A stretch of DNA of 64,000 bases from Achromobacter xylosoxidans (GCF_014490035.1 NZ_CP061008.1:496001-560000), one strand, 5' to 3'. Counted from the first letter of the stretch, positions 1-7,778 are shown. Notes: generated from the sequence alone by a model not told the origin. Made by a program: numbers and translations.

Positions 1-850
1 TGACGATCAGCACGTCGCTGGGCAGGGATTCCAGCAGCCGTTCGGCCACGCTGCCGATGGCGGTGCGCAGAATGCCGGTGCGGCCATGGGTGCCGGTCAC
101 GACCAGGTCGGACCGGTGGTTGAACGAGTATTCCGACAGCACGGTTTCCGGCTGGCCGCATTCCAGCACCACCTTGGGGGCGGCAACCTGGGCGAGTTCG
201 GGCGTTTCGGCGATGAAGTCCCGGGCGCTTTGCTCGGCCCCCTTGTAGAAGCTGCGCGTGATGGCGTCATCCGGCGTGTTCTTGCCCTGGAAGGGGACGT
301 CGTAGGAGTGGAACAAGGTCAGGTCCGCGTTCGGCACCAGTTGCAGCGCGGCGCGCAGCGCCTGGCGCGAGCCGGCGGAGAAGTCGGTGGCGACCAGCAC
401 GTCGCGGTAGGGCCGGCGCGGACGGGTCTTGACCACCAGCACGGGCTGGCGCGCCTGGCGGGCCAGCTTTTCAACCGTGGTGCCCAGCAGCAGGCGGCCC
501 AGGGTTTCATCGCGCGCGGTGCCGGTGACGATCAGCGAGCAGCCGTAGCTGTCGGCGGTTTCCATGATGCGGACCAGCGGATCGCCGCTGACCACCACCA
601 CTTCGGTCGGCACGTCGGCGGCAGCCAGGTCCTCGGCCAGCTCGCGCTCGGCCAGCGCCTTGTGGTCCGTCGACAGGCGCCGCCACACGGGCGTGGTGAG
701 GCGGGCCGGCGTGGCATGGGATTCCATGACGTGCAGGACGATGAGCTTGGTGTTGAGTTCCTTGGCCAGCTGCAGCGCGCGGTCCAGGGCGCGGTCGCCA
801 CGCGCGCTCAGGTCGGTCGCCAATAGGATGGGGCCAGTTTGCTGTGTCAT
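1..850 (-). CDS. Tandem-domain universal stress protein (UspA family), 3' end cut by window edge
   Basis: Two Usp domains in tandem; the first 283 residues are visible and the C-terminus lies outside the window. Each domain opens with the family's strand and conserved Asp (PILLATDLSA near residue 8, VLVATDFSAG near residue 155). The second domain ends in GTHGRTGILRTAIGS, which fits the ATP-binding pattern G-x2-G-x9-G-S. The equivalent in the first domain (GTARDETLG) lacks the second Gly, so only domain two looks competent for nucleotide binding. The start is ATG with GGGAGAGA just upstream. Proteins of this type help cells survive stress and oxygen limitation; the FNR-like box at 961-974 fits that role. 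No neighbour shares its strand upstream, so it is probably transcribed from its own promoter. Confidence 0.9.
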   Translation of the reverse strand, partial: MTQQTGPILLATDLSARGDRALDRALQLAKELNTKLIVLHVMESHATPARLTTPVWRRLSTDHKALAERELAEDLAAADVPTEVVVVSGDPLVRIMETADSYGCSLIVTGTARDETLGRLLLGTTVEKLARQARQPVLVVKTRPRRPYRDVLVATDFSAGSRQALRAALQLVPNADLTLFHSYDVPFQGKNTPDDAITRSFYKGAEQSARDFIAETPELAQVAAPKVVLECGQPETVLSEYSFNHRSDLVVTGTHGRTGILRTAIGSVAERLLESLPSDVLIV

Positions 851-960
851 ACGTTCTCTCCCGGTTGTGGCTGGACTGCCGACTCCCGCGTGCGTGCGCT
901 CCAGCCGTTCCGCCCTCGCGGGCCTTATCCCCATTGTCCCGCGGCTGCGCGGAGGGGGAC

Positions 961-974
961 TTGATAGATATCAA
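961..974 (-). promoter_or_regulatory. FNR/Anr-type box upstream of the universal stress gene
   Basis: TTGATAGATATCAA is a perfect match to the FNR/Anr/CRP-family consensus TTGAT-N4-ATCAA and a perfect inverted repeat. Its centre is 967.5. Reading the minus strand, a -10-like GACAAT lies at 938-933, about 31 bases from the box centre. That is the spacing expected for a class II FNR-activated promoter (box at -41.5), giving a transcription start near 926 and a leader of about 76 bases before the usp ATG at 850. Function is inferred from position and consensus only. Confidence 0.72.
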
Positions 975-1073
975 CGCAAAGTCGAGCGTAAGGGATGGCG
1001 GGCGCGCAGGCAATGGCCGCCCGCCGCGCCGCCGGCTTAATACAATGGGGCCAGTTCCACTCCCTGTCTGCCC

Positions 1074-1712
1074 ATGTTCCCGGATCTGTCTCCCGTCTTG
1101 CTGCACACGCTGTATCTCGTCGCCATCGTGGCGGAAGCGATGACCGCGGCGCTCTCGGCCGGCAGGCGCGACATGGACTGGATGGGCGTCTGCATCATCG
1201 CCTGCGTGACGGCGCTGGGCGGCGGTTCGCTGCGCGATGTGCTGCTGGGGCATTACCCGCTGACCTGGGTTGTCCATCCCGAATACCTGTGGATGACGGC
1301 GGGCGCGGCGATCTTTACGGCCCTGATCGCGCCCGTCATGCGGCGCCTGCGCAGCCTGTTCCTGCTGGCGGACGCGCTGGGCCTGGTGGCCTTCACGGTT
1401 ATCGGCTGCCAGGTGGCGCAGCTGATGCAGCTGCCGATCACGGTGGTGCTGATCAGCGGCATGATCACCGGCTGCGCCGGCGGGGTGCTGCGCGACGTGC
1501 TGTGCAACGAGGTGCCGCTGCTGTTCCGCAAGGAACTCTATGCCAGCGTGTCCTTCGTGACCGGCGGACTGTATCTGGGTTCGCAAGCCCTGGGCTTGTC
1601 CGCCAATGCCGCGGTGCCGATCGCGCTGGCGGCGGGCCTGGCGGTGCGCCTGCTGGCTCTGCGCTTCAATTGGCAGATGCCGAAGTTCGTGTACCGGGAC
1701 GATTGGGACTGA
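1074..1712 (+). CDS. TRIC-like trimeric cation channel family protein (UPF0126/YicG type)
   Basis: Polytopic inner-membrane protein of 212 residues, the usual length for the bacterial TRIC/UPF0126 family, with about six to seven hydrophobic segments. The family is an internal duplication, and both copies of its glycine signature are visible: GGGSLRDVL at residues 49-57 and AGGVLRDVL at 135-143. Bacterial and archaeal relatives are K+-permeable trimeric channels; the physiological role in bacteria is poorly defined. The gene is divergent from the universal stress gene with a 223-base gap. I see no obvious co-transcribed partner. The call to family is firm; the transported ion is known only by analogy. 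Confidence 0.88.
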   Translation: MFPDLSPVLLHTLYLVAIVAEAMTAALSAGRRDMDWMGVCIIACVTALGGGSLRDVLLGHYPLTWVVHPEYLWMTAGAAIFTALIAPVMRRLRSLFLLADALGLVAFTVIGCQVAQLMQLPITVVLISGMITGCAGGVLRDVLCNEVPLLFRKELYASVSFVTGGLYLGSQALGLSANAAVPIALAAGLAVRLLALRFNWQMPKFVYRDDWD

Positions 1713-1761
1713 GGGGCAGGGCGGCATGGCGCTCTGCAACAATTTTCTTATTTATGTTTCA

Positions 1762-1785
1762 AGAAATTTCTAGTATCTTCACTAG
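1762..1785. promoter_or_regulatory. AT-rich palindromes upstream of the GntR gene (operator candidate)
   Basis: The 110-base gap before the GntR gene is far more AT-rich than its surroundings and holds two nested symmetries: the perfect 10-base palindrome AGAAATTTCT (1762-1771) and CTAGT-N6-ACTAG (1770-1785). They sit about 40-60 bases upstream of the TTG start, where an autoregulatory operator or promoter would be expected. This is seen in sequence; the role is inference. Confidence 0.35.
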
Positions 1786-1823
1786 GTCTCATACCATGCA
1801 TTGCGCAGTACAAGGGGAGCCGA

Positions 1824-2525
1824 TTGGACGTCAAAGCGCCCGCCACGATTCCGTATTTCCTGCAGGAACAGATTCGTGAATTGATCGTGGACGGCACCAT
1901 CCGTCCGGGCCAGCCGCTGCGCGAACAGGAGCTGGAGCAGCGTTTCGGCACCAGCCGCAGCCCGATCCGCGAAGCGCTGCGCCTGCTGGAGTTGAGCGGT
2001 CTGGTCACCCATATCCAGCGCAAGGGCTTCAGGGTCACCCTGTACACCGAGGCCCAGATCCGCCATCTGTACCAACTGCGCGCCGAACTCGAGGCCTATT
2101 GCATCCGCCAGGCGGCGGATGCGGCCGATCTGGCGCCGCTGTTGGCCGAACTGCGTTTCCATGACGCCGCCGTCGGGGCGGCATTGGCCTCGGGCGATGG
2201 GCGCGCCGCCATTGCCTCGGCCTGCGCGTTCTATCTGGCTGCGGCCCGCAGCACGGGCAATACCCCGCTTGCCGGCATGCTCAGCAAGCTTTACGAACAG
2301 ATCGAACCGCTGCGCTACCTGTTGGCCAGGCAGGCGCTGCCGTTCACCGGCATCCAGACCTGCACCAACGGCGTCATCGAAGCATTGGCCGGCCGCGACG
2401 TCGAGCGTGCCGCCAATCTGACGCGCAGTTATCTGGCGGACGTGCTGCCCAGCGTGGCGCAGGCATATCGCCAGGCCGCGCTGCAGGACGCGGAAGAACC
2501 GCAGCCGCGCTACGCTCGCGCCTGA
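1824..2525 (+). CDS. GntR-family transcriptional regulator, FCD (FadR) subfamily
   Basis: A 233-residue regulator with an N-terminal winged helix-turn-helix (about residues 8-70; FGTSRSPIREALRLLE is the recognition region) followed by an all-helical FCD ligand-binding domain. I chose the TTG start at 1824 because it follows AGGGGAG by a few bases and gives an N-terminus of normal length; no in-frame ATG fits. It converges on the pxp operon, ending 25 bases from pxpA, and has no same-strand partner, so its target is not evident. It may regulate itself through the AT-rich palindromes upstream. FCD regulators usually sense carboxylic acids; the ligand here is unknown. Confidence 0.88.
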   Translation: MDVKAPATIPYFLQEQIRELIVDGTIRPGQPLREQELEQRFGTSRSPIREALRLLELSGLVTHIQRKGFRVTLYTEAQIRHLYQLRAELEAYCIRQAADAADLAPLLAELRFHDAAVGAALASGDGRAAIASACAFYLAAARSTGNTPLAGMLSKLYEQIEPLRYLLARQALPFTGIQTCTNGVIEALAGRDVERAANLTRSYLADVLPSVAQAYRQAALQDAEEPQPRYARA

Positions 2526-2552
2526 GCCGGCCGCGCCTAGCCGGCCGCGCCT
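2525..2552. repeat. Perfect 14-bp tandem duplication between convergent stop codons
   Basis: AGCCGGCCGCGCCT occurs twice head to tail (2525-2538 and 2539-2552). It spans the whole gap between the TGA of the GntR gene and the TAG of pxpA and touches both stops. Each unit contains GCCGGC and GGCCGCG symmetry, so the pair can fold as a GC-rich hairpin that may slow convergent transcripts. There is no U-run. Confidence 0.6.
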
Positions 2553-3318
2553 ATCCCCTCGGCGGGGTGCGGACTTCTATGCCGGCCTGTTCCAGCGCCT
2601 TGCGGATGCCGTCGGCGAAGATCAGCGCGTTCGGCTGGTCGCCATGGATGCACAGCGTATCGGCCTGCACCGCCACGTCCTTGCCGTCGACCGAACGCAC
2701 CTTGCCTTCGCGCACCATGCGCACCACCTGCGCCACCGCTTGATCCAGGTCTTCGATCATCGCGCCGGCGCGGCTGCGCGGGGTAAGCGAACCGTCGTCC
2801 TGGTAGGAGCGGTCGGCAAAGACTTCGTTGGCGGCGGCCAGGCCGATGGCCCGGGCCGCGTCGATCAGCTTGCTGCCGGCCAGTCCGTACAGGATCAGCG
2901 AGGCATCCACGTCCTTGACGGCCTGGCAGATGGCGCGAGCCAGCCCTTCGTCCTTGGCGGCCATGTTGTAGAGCGCGCCGTGCGCCTTGACGTGGTGCAG
3001 CCGCGCGCCTTGCGAGGCGGCCACGCCGGCCAAGGCGCCGATCTGGTAGACCACGATGTCGTAGGCTTCATCGGGGCTGATCTGGATGATGCGGCGTCCG
3101 AACCCGGCCAGATCCTGCAGGCTGGGGTGCGCGCCCAGCGCCACGCCGCGCGCCAGCGCCGCCGCCACGGTTTTGCGCATGGTGGCCGGGTCGCCGCCAT
3201 GGAAGCCGCAGGCGATGTTGGCGGAGCTGACGAACTGCAGCACCGCTGCGTCGTTGCCCATGGTCCAGGCGCCATAGCTTTCGCCCATGTCGCAGTTCAT
3301 GTCGATGCGGGTGGTCAT
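2551..3318 (-). CDS. pxpA: 5-oxoprolinase subunit PxpA (LamB/YcsF family)
   Basis: 255 residues, family-typical length. It opens with the YcsF hallmark DMNCDMGESYG (residues 6-16), followed by NIACGFHGGDP and a VKAHGALYN motif, which supply the conserved Asp, His and Lys residues of the family. With PxpB and PxpC it forms the ATP-dependent enzyme that opens 5-oxoproline (pyroglutamate) to glutamate, a repair and salvage reaction in the cytoplasm. It is the last gene of the operon VOC-pxpB-pxpC-pxpA, 13 bases after pxpC, with an AAAGGA ribosome site. All three subunits are adjacent, which makes the assignment strong. Confidence 0.95.
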   Translation of the reverse strand: MTTRIDMNCDMGESYGAWTMGNDAAVLQFVSSANIACGFHGGDPATMRKTVAAALARGVALGAHPSLQDLAGFGRRIIQISPDEAYDIVVYQIGALAGVAASQGARLHHVKAHGALYNMAAKDEGLARAICQAVKDVDASLILYGLAGSKLIDAARAIGLAAANEVFADRSYQDDGSLTPRSRAGAMIEDLDQAVAQVVRMVREGKVRSVDGKDVAVQADTLCIHGDQPNALIFADGIRKALEQAGIEVRTPPRG

Positions 3319-3331
3319 GGCAAATTCCTTT

Positions 3332-4327
3332 CTAGGCCAGGAGCGCGCGCAACGGCGCCAGCGCGTCCTGCAATTGCGTGAAGGCGCGCTCGCGCTCGCC
3401 GTCCAGGCGCTGCGCCTCTTCCAGTTCGATCTGCTGGAAGCGCAGTGTCTGTCCCGGCGCGCACTGCGCCAGGACGGGCAGGTCCACCGTGGCGATCTGC
3501 GCGATCTTGGGGTAGCCGCCAGTGGTCTGGCGGTCGGCCATGAGGATGATGGCCTCGCCGCCCGAAGGCACCTGCACGGTGCCGAAACAGGCGGCTTCCG
3601 ACAGCATCTGGCGCGGCTGGCTCATGGTCAGTGCGGGGCCCAGCAGGCGGTAGCCCATGCGGTCGGACTGCGGGCTGATGCGGAATTCGGCGCCGCCGCC
3701 GAAGGCCTGGCGGGTGGCCTGGGAGAATTCCTCCCAGTGCAGGCCCGGCAGGAAGCGGATGAACTCGCGGCGCTTGGCGCCCAGCGCTGCGGGCAGGTAG
3801 ACGCGCTGGTTCCACAGCGCTTCCTGCAAGGCATCCAGGTCGCGGCCGGCGGCCAGCGGCGCATGCAGCGGCACCTGGTCGCCCTTGGCCAGCGCGCGCC
3901 CCTGGAAGCCGCCGAAGCCGCTGCGCAGGTAGGTGCTTTCGCTGCCCATGACGCGCGGCAGCGCGAAGCCGCCGTGCACCGCGAGATAGCCGCGCACGCC
4001 CACGGCCGGCCGGGCGCCGAAGGCCAGCGTGTCGCCGGCCCGCGCCACCAGCGGGCGGTGGACCGGGATGTCCTGGCCGTTGAGCGTGGCGCCGAGGTCG
4101 GCGCCGGCTAGCGCGAAACAGGCGGCCGCGTCAAAGCGCAGGGTCGGACCCGTCAGGGTCATTTCCAGCGTGGCGTGTTCGTCCTGGTTGCCAGCCAGGG
4201 CATTGGCCAGCCGGTGCGCGCGCTCGTCCATGGCGCCGGCGGCCGGGATGCCCTGGTGCTGGTAGCCCTCGCGGCCGCGGTCCTGGAAGCTGGACAGCAT
4301 GCCGGGCTTGATCACGGTCACGCTCAT
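3332..4327 (-). CDS. pxpC: 5-oxoprolinase subunit PxpC (KipA, biotin-dependent carboxyltransferase-like domain)
   Basis: 331 residues matching the KipA/AHS2 carboxyltransferase-like family: it begins with a typical MSVTVIKPGMLSSFQDRGR, followed by GIPAAGAMD and later SPQSDRMGYRL and a GGYPKIA motif. In the 5-oxoprolinase complex PxpB and PxpC act together, probably phosphorylating and handling the substrate while PxpA performs hydrolysis. Its ATG overlaps the pxpB stop in an ATGA arrangement (4324-4327), which implies translational coupling and a fixed stoichiometry. No frameshift or missing segment is visible. Confidence 0.94.
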   Translation of the reverse strand: MSVTVIKPGMLSSFQDRGREGYQHQGIPAAGAMDERAHRLANALAGNQDEHATLEMTLTGPTLRFDAAACFALAGADLGATLNGQDIPVHRPLVARAGDTLAFGARPAVGVRGYLAVHGGFALPRVMGSESTYLRSGFGGFQGRALAKGDQVPLHAPLAAGRDLDALQEALWNQRVYLPAALGAKRREFIRFLPGLHWEEFSQATRQAFGGGAEFRISPQSDRMGYRLLGPALTMSQPRQMLSEAACFGTVQVPSGGEAIILMADRQTTGGYPKIAQIATVDLPVLAQCAPGQTLRFQQIELEEAQRLDGERERAFTQLQDALAPLRALLA

Positions 4328-5061
4328 GGCCGGGCTCCCCGGATGCGGTCGAATTCCTCGGGGCTGATGGGCACGAAGCGGACCGAGTCGCCGGGCTGCA
4401 GCAGGGCGGCGGGTTCGCGGGCCGGGTCGAACATGGTGAGCGGCGTGGCGCCGATGATGTTCCAGCCGCCGGGCAGGCGGTTCGGGTAGATCACGGTCTG
4501 CCGGTTGGCCACCGCCACGGCGCCGGGCGGCACCGAGGTGCGTGGCGAGGCGCGGCGCGGGATATTCAGTTTTTCGTCGTGCACGCCCAGATAGGCGTGG
4601 CCGGGCGCGAAGCCCAGCATGAAGACCATGCTGCGCGGCTGGCTGTGCAGCTGGATGACGCCTTCGGGGGTGAGGCCGGCGGCCTCGGCCACTTCGTCGA
4701 GGTCGGGGCCGTGTGCGCCGCCGTAGCAGACCGGGATGTCGATCTCGCGTCCCCCCAGGGTGTCCGCGGCGATGCCTTCGGACAACAGCTGTCCGATGCG
4801 CTCAGCCAGTTGCGGATAAGTGGGGCCGCCGCTGGCGCCGGGGCGGTAATGCACCGCCACCGCGACGAAGGAGGGCACCACGTCGGTCACGCCGGGAAGC
4901 CGCGCGTCGCGCAGCTTGCCGGCCGCGGCCAGACAGGTCCTGCCTACGTCGGCGTCGATCTGGTCGCCAAAGGAAACGATCAGGCAGCGGTCACCCTGCG
5001 GCAGGATGCGCCAGGAGGTTTCGGCCGGAGAAGGAGGTTCTGAATTTGCGTTCAACGACAC
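4324..5061 (-). CDS. pxpB: 5-oxoprolinase subunit PxpB (KipI/AHS1 family)
   Basis: 245 residues of the KipI/AHS1 family: an N-terminal ILPQGDRCLIVSFG segment, the core GFAPGHAYLG and PRRASPRTSVPPGAVAVA, and a C-terminal GGWNIIGATPL motif. Translation starts at a GTG (complement of 5059-5061), 18 bases after the VOC gene stop. It partners PxpC by direct coupling (ATGA) and forms 5-oxoprolinase with PxpC and PxpA. In Bacillus the homologous pair KipI-KipA was first described as affecting a sporulation kinase; here the full pxpBCA set points to 5-oxoproline metabolism. Confidence 0.94.
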   Translation of the reverse strand: MSLNANSEPPSPAETSWRILPQGDRCLIVSFGDQIDADVGRTCLAAAGKLRDARLPGVTDVVPSFVAVAVHYRPGASGGPTYPQLAERIGQLLSEGIAADTLGGREIDIPVCYGGAHGPDLDEVAEAAGLTPEGVIQLHSQPRSMVFMLGFAPGHAYLGVHDEKLNIPRRASPRTSVPPGAVAVANRQTVIYPNRLPGGWNIIGATPLTMFDPAREPAALLQPGDSVRFVPISPEEFDRIRGARP

Positions 5062-5079
5062 GAAACCTGTAGAGACGGA

Positions 5080-5511
5080 TTACTTGGCGAACAGCGAATC
5101 CAGGTTCTTGAACGCCTTGAATTCCAGCGCGTTGCCCGACGGATCCAGGAAGAACATGGTGGCTTGTTCGCCGACTTCACCCTTGAAGCGGATGTAGGGC
5201 TCGATGACGAATTCGGTGCCGGCGTCGGTCAGACGCTTCGCCATCGCTTCCCATTGTTCCATGGAAAGCACGGCGCCGAAATGGCGCACGGGCACATTGT
5301 GGGAATCGACGGCGCTGGTGGCCTTGTGGCCGCATTCGCCGGGCGCCAGGTGGGCGACGATCTGGTGGCCGTAGAAGTTGAAGTCGATCCATTCGGGCGA
5401 GCTGCGGCCCTCCGGACAGCCCAGTTTTTCGCCATAGAAGGCGCGGGCTTCGGCCAGGTCGCGGACCGGGAAGGCGAGGTGGAACGGCGGCAGGTTGGTT
5501 TGAGCGGTCAT
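5080..5511 (-). CDS. VOC-superfamily (glyoxalase/dioxygenase-fold) protein, first gene of the pxp operon
   Basis: 143 residues containing one vicinal-oxygen-chelate domain: [19 protein letters not shown] at the start, with a metal-ligand His; a [13 protein letters not shown] strand, with a second His; and the C-terminal [15 protein letters not shown], with the ligand Glu. The pattern resembles metal-binding VOC enzymes rather than drug-binding relatives. I chose the ATG at 5511 over one 36 bases upstream because it gives the standard domain start and has CGGAG before it. It leads pxpBCA with an 18-base gap. Its reaction is unknown; a link to glutathione or pyroglutamate chemistry would be a guess from context. 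Confidence 0.85.
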   Translation of the reverse strand: MTAQTNLPPFHLAFPVRDLAEARAFYGEKLGCPEGRSSPEWIDFNFYGHQIVAHLAPGECGHKATSAVDSHNVPVRHFGAVLSMEQWEAMAKRLTDAGTEFVIEPYIRFKGEVGEQATMFFLDPSGNALEFKAFKNLDSLFAK

Positions 5512-5655
5512 GGAAGGCTCCGGGTCAGGCAAAGAAAAAATGATCAATCAGATTGCGGGCCATCGCAAGCTGGGACGGCCTAGCATCGATGGGTAGTTTA
5601 GGTATTGTTTTTTTGATTGAAAAACGATATTTTTTGCTAGTTAGCATCGAAATAA

Positions 5656-5669
5656 TTGATCGTGATCAA
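5656..5669. promoter_or_regulatory. Perfect FNR-type inverted repeat overlapping the LysR start codon
   Basis: TTGATCGTGATCAA matches TTGAT-N4-ATCAA exactly and is fully palindromic. It overlaps the TTG and GTG candidate start codons of the LysR gene and lies 145 bases upstream of the divergent VOC-pxp operon. It could be an FNR-family site, an autoregulatory LysR site, or coding coincidence; the reading frame across it gives Leu-Ile-Val-Ile-Lys. Confidence 0.4.
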
Positions 5670-6528
5670 AGAGTTCAAGACCTTCATCGCCGTGGCGCGG
5701 GACGGCACCTTTACCGGCGCCGGCACCCGGCTGGGCCTGACCCAGTCCGCGGTCAGCGCCCAGATCAAGCGCCTGGAGGACTACCTGGGCGGACCGCTGT
5801 TCGACCGCAGCGCGCGCGCCGCGGTGCTGAACGCGCATGGCCGCGAAGTGCTGCCGCAGGCGGAAGAGCTGGTCGCCATGGCGGAGCGCATGATTACCGC
5901 TGGCGGGGCGGGCCATGTCAGCGGCCTGTTGCGCATCGGCGCCATCGCGTCCGTGCAGCAGGACCTGCTGGCGCGCGCGCTGGGCGGATTCCGCGCGGTC
6001 TATCCGGACGTGCGGGTGCGCATCGTGCCCGGTGTCTCGCTGTCGCTCTTGGGACAGGTGGATGCGGGCGAGGTGGACATGGCGATACTGATCAAGCCGC
6101 CCTTCGCTTTGCCGCCAGAACTCGGCTGGCAGCCGTTGCTGCGCGAACCGGTGATGCTGGCCATGCCCGCGTCCATGCCGGTCGCGCCCTGGCGCGAACT
6201 GCTGGCAAGCCAGCCCTTCATCCGCTACGACCGTGCGTCATTCGGCGGGCGCGTGGTGGACCTGTTCCTGAAGAAGCAGCGCATCCCGGTGCGCGAGGCT
6301 GTCGAGCTGGACGAGATCGACGCCATCGCCAACATGGTGCGGTTGGGGCTGGGCGTGGCGCTGTTGCCGCAGCTGCGGCGGCTGGACATGACGGGCTTGC
6401 GGCTGTTGCCGCTGGGGGAGGCGGCGTTCCACCGCGAGATCGGCCTGATAGGCCGGCTGCCGTTCGATGCCGGCAGCGTGCAGGAGAAGATGGCGGAATG
6501 CCTGGCGGCCGCCGCGGCGGAGCCTTGA
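5656..6528 (+). CDS. LysR-family transcriptional regulator divergent from the VOC-pxpBCA operon
   Basis: 290 residues: an N-terminal LysR helix-turn-helix (residues 5-62; TRLGLTQSAVSAQIKRLED is typical) and a periplasmic-binding-like effector domain from about residue 90. There is no good ATG. TTG at 5656 and GTG at 5662 are in frame, and neither has a strong ribosome site, so the start is uncertain by two codons. The 145-base gap to the VOC gene is strikingly AT-rich for this genome, with runs of T and an ATGATCAATCAG segment, as expected of a LysR-controlled divergent promoter. Position makes it the likely activator of the 5-oxoprolinase operon. Confidence 0.9.
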   Translation: MIVIKEFKTFIAVARDGTFTGAGTRLGLTQSAVSAQIKRLEDYLGGPLFDRSARAAVLNAHGREVLPQAEELVAMAERMITAGGAGHVSGLLRIGAIASVQQDLLARALGGFRAVYPDVRVRIVPGVSLSLLGQVDAGEVDMAILIKPPFALPPELGWQPLLREPVMLAMPASMPVAPWRELLASQPFIRYDRASFGGRVVDLFLKKQRIPVREAVELDEIDAIANMVRLGLGVALLPQLRRLDMTGLRLLPLGEAAFHREIGLIGRLPFDAGSVQEKMAECLAAAAAEP

Positions 6529-6535
6529 GCCGTTT

Positions 6536-6564
6536 GGCGGGCGGCGCATGACGCGCCGCCCGCC
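6536..6564. terminator. Strong hairpin between convergent LysR and serA genes
   Basis: A 12-base perfect stem (GGCGGGCGGCGC at 6536-6547 with GCGCCGCCCGCC at 6553-6564) and a 5-base loop lie between the stop codons of the two convergent genes. There is no U-tract on either strand, so it would be an imperfect intrinsic terminator or an mRNA 3'-end stabiliser for both. Confidence 0.5.
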
Positions 6565-6578
6565 ATGGCGGCGGTGGT

Positions 6579-7778
6579 TTACAGCCGGTCGCAGCGGACC
6601 GTGATGGGGTGGCTGCGCAGCGTGGACATCACGACGTCGTTGACTTCGCCTTCCACGTCGGTGATCACGTAACCGATCTGGCCGCGGGTCTGCAGGGTTT
6701 GGCTGACGATGTTCAAACCGTGTTGCGCCATCAGGTTGTCCAGCGTGCCCAGCGCGCCCGGGGCGTTGCGGTGCACGTGCAGGATGCGGGTGCCGCCGGC
6801 GGGTTCCAGATAGGGCAGTTCGGGGAAGTTGACCGCGCCCTTGGTGGTGCCGGCCTGCAGGAAGCGCACCAGCTTCTCGGCCACTTCGCGGCCGATGTTC
6901 TCTTGCGATTCCTGCGTGCTGCCGCCGATGTGCGGCGTCAGGATCACGTTGGGCAGGCCGATCAGCGGGCTGGCCAGCGGTTCGTCCGCGCCCTTGGGTT
7001 CGGTCGGGAACACGTCCAGCGCGGCGCCGGCCAGATGGCCGGATTTCAGCGCCGCGTGCAGCGCGTCGATATCCACCACGGTGCCGCGCGAGGCGTTGAT
7101 CAGGATGGCCCCACGGCGCATGCGGCCGATGGTGTCCGCGTTCATGATCTTTTCGGTGGTCTTGCCGCCCGGCACGTGCAGGGTTACCACGTCGGCCTGC
7201 TCCAGCAGCTCGTTGAGCGTGGCGGCGGGCCGGGCGTTGCCCAGCGGCAGCTTGGCTTCGACGTCGTGATAGACGACGCGCATGCCCAGGCCTTCGGCCA
7301 GCGTGCTGATCTGCGAGCCGATGTTGCCGTAGCCCACGATGCCCAGCGTCTTGCCGCGGGTCTCGAACGCGCCGGCGGCGCTCTTGTCCCAGTGGCCCAG
7401 GTGCACGCGGGCGTTCTTTTCGGGAATGCGGCGCAGCAGCAGGATGGCTTCGCCCAGCACCAGCTCGGCCACCGAGCGGGTGTTCGAGAACGGCGCGTTG
7501 AACACCGGAATGCCGCGTTGCATGGCGGCGTCCAGGTCGACCTGGTTGGTGCCGATGCAGAAGCAGCCCACGACGCGCAGGTCGGGGTTGCCGGACAGCA
7601 GGGCGGCATCCAGGTGCGTGCGAGAACGGATCCCCGCCACCTGAGCGCCGCGCAGGGCGTCGCTCAGTTGCGACGCCGGCAAGGCGGCGGCATGCGTGAC
7701 GATGTCGGAGTAGCCGGCGGCTTCAAAAACAGCGCGGGCGCTCGGGTGGATGTTCTCGAACAGGACGATTTGTGCCAT
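6579..7778 (-). CDS. serA: D-3-phosphoglycerate dehydrogenase (first step of serine biosynthesis)
   Basis: 399 residues, close to the Escherichia coli type. The NAD-binding Rossmann motif is GIVGYGNIGSQ, followed by the D-2-hydroxyacid dehydrogenase signature (INASRGTVVD) with its catalytic Arg, and the catalytic His in LTPHIGGST. A C-terminal ACT domain (about the last 75 residues, ILHVHRNAPGALG) would give serine feedback inhibition. It oxidises 3-phosphoglycerate to 3-phosphohydroxypyruvate in the cytoplasm. I start at the ATG giving MAQIVLFE; a longer in-frame extension upstream has no family support. It is monocistronic between convergent LysR and the DUF411 gene. Confidence 0.95.
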   Translation of the reverse strand: MAQIVLFENIHPSARAVFEAAGYSDIVTHAAALPASQLSDALRGAQVAGIRSRTHLDAALLSGNPDLRVVGCFCIGTNQVDLDAAMQRGIPVFNAPFSNTRSVAELVLGEAILLLRRIPEKNARVHLGHWDKSAAGAFETRGKTLGIVGYGNIGSQISTLAEGLGMRVVYHDVEAKLPLGNARPAATLNELLEQADVVTLHVPGGKTTEKIMNADTIGRMRRGAILINASRGTVVDIDALHAALKSGHLAGAALDVFPTEPKGADEPLASPLIGLPNVILTPHIGGSTQESQENIGREVAEKLVRFLQAGTTKGAVNFPELPYLEPAGGTRILHVHRNAPGALGTLDNLMAQHGLNIVSQTLQTRGQIGYVITDVEGEVNDVVMSTLRSHPITVRCDRL

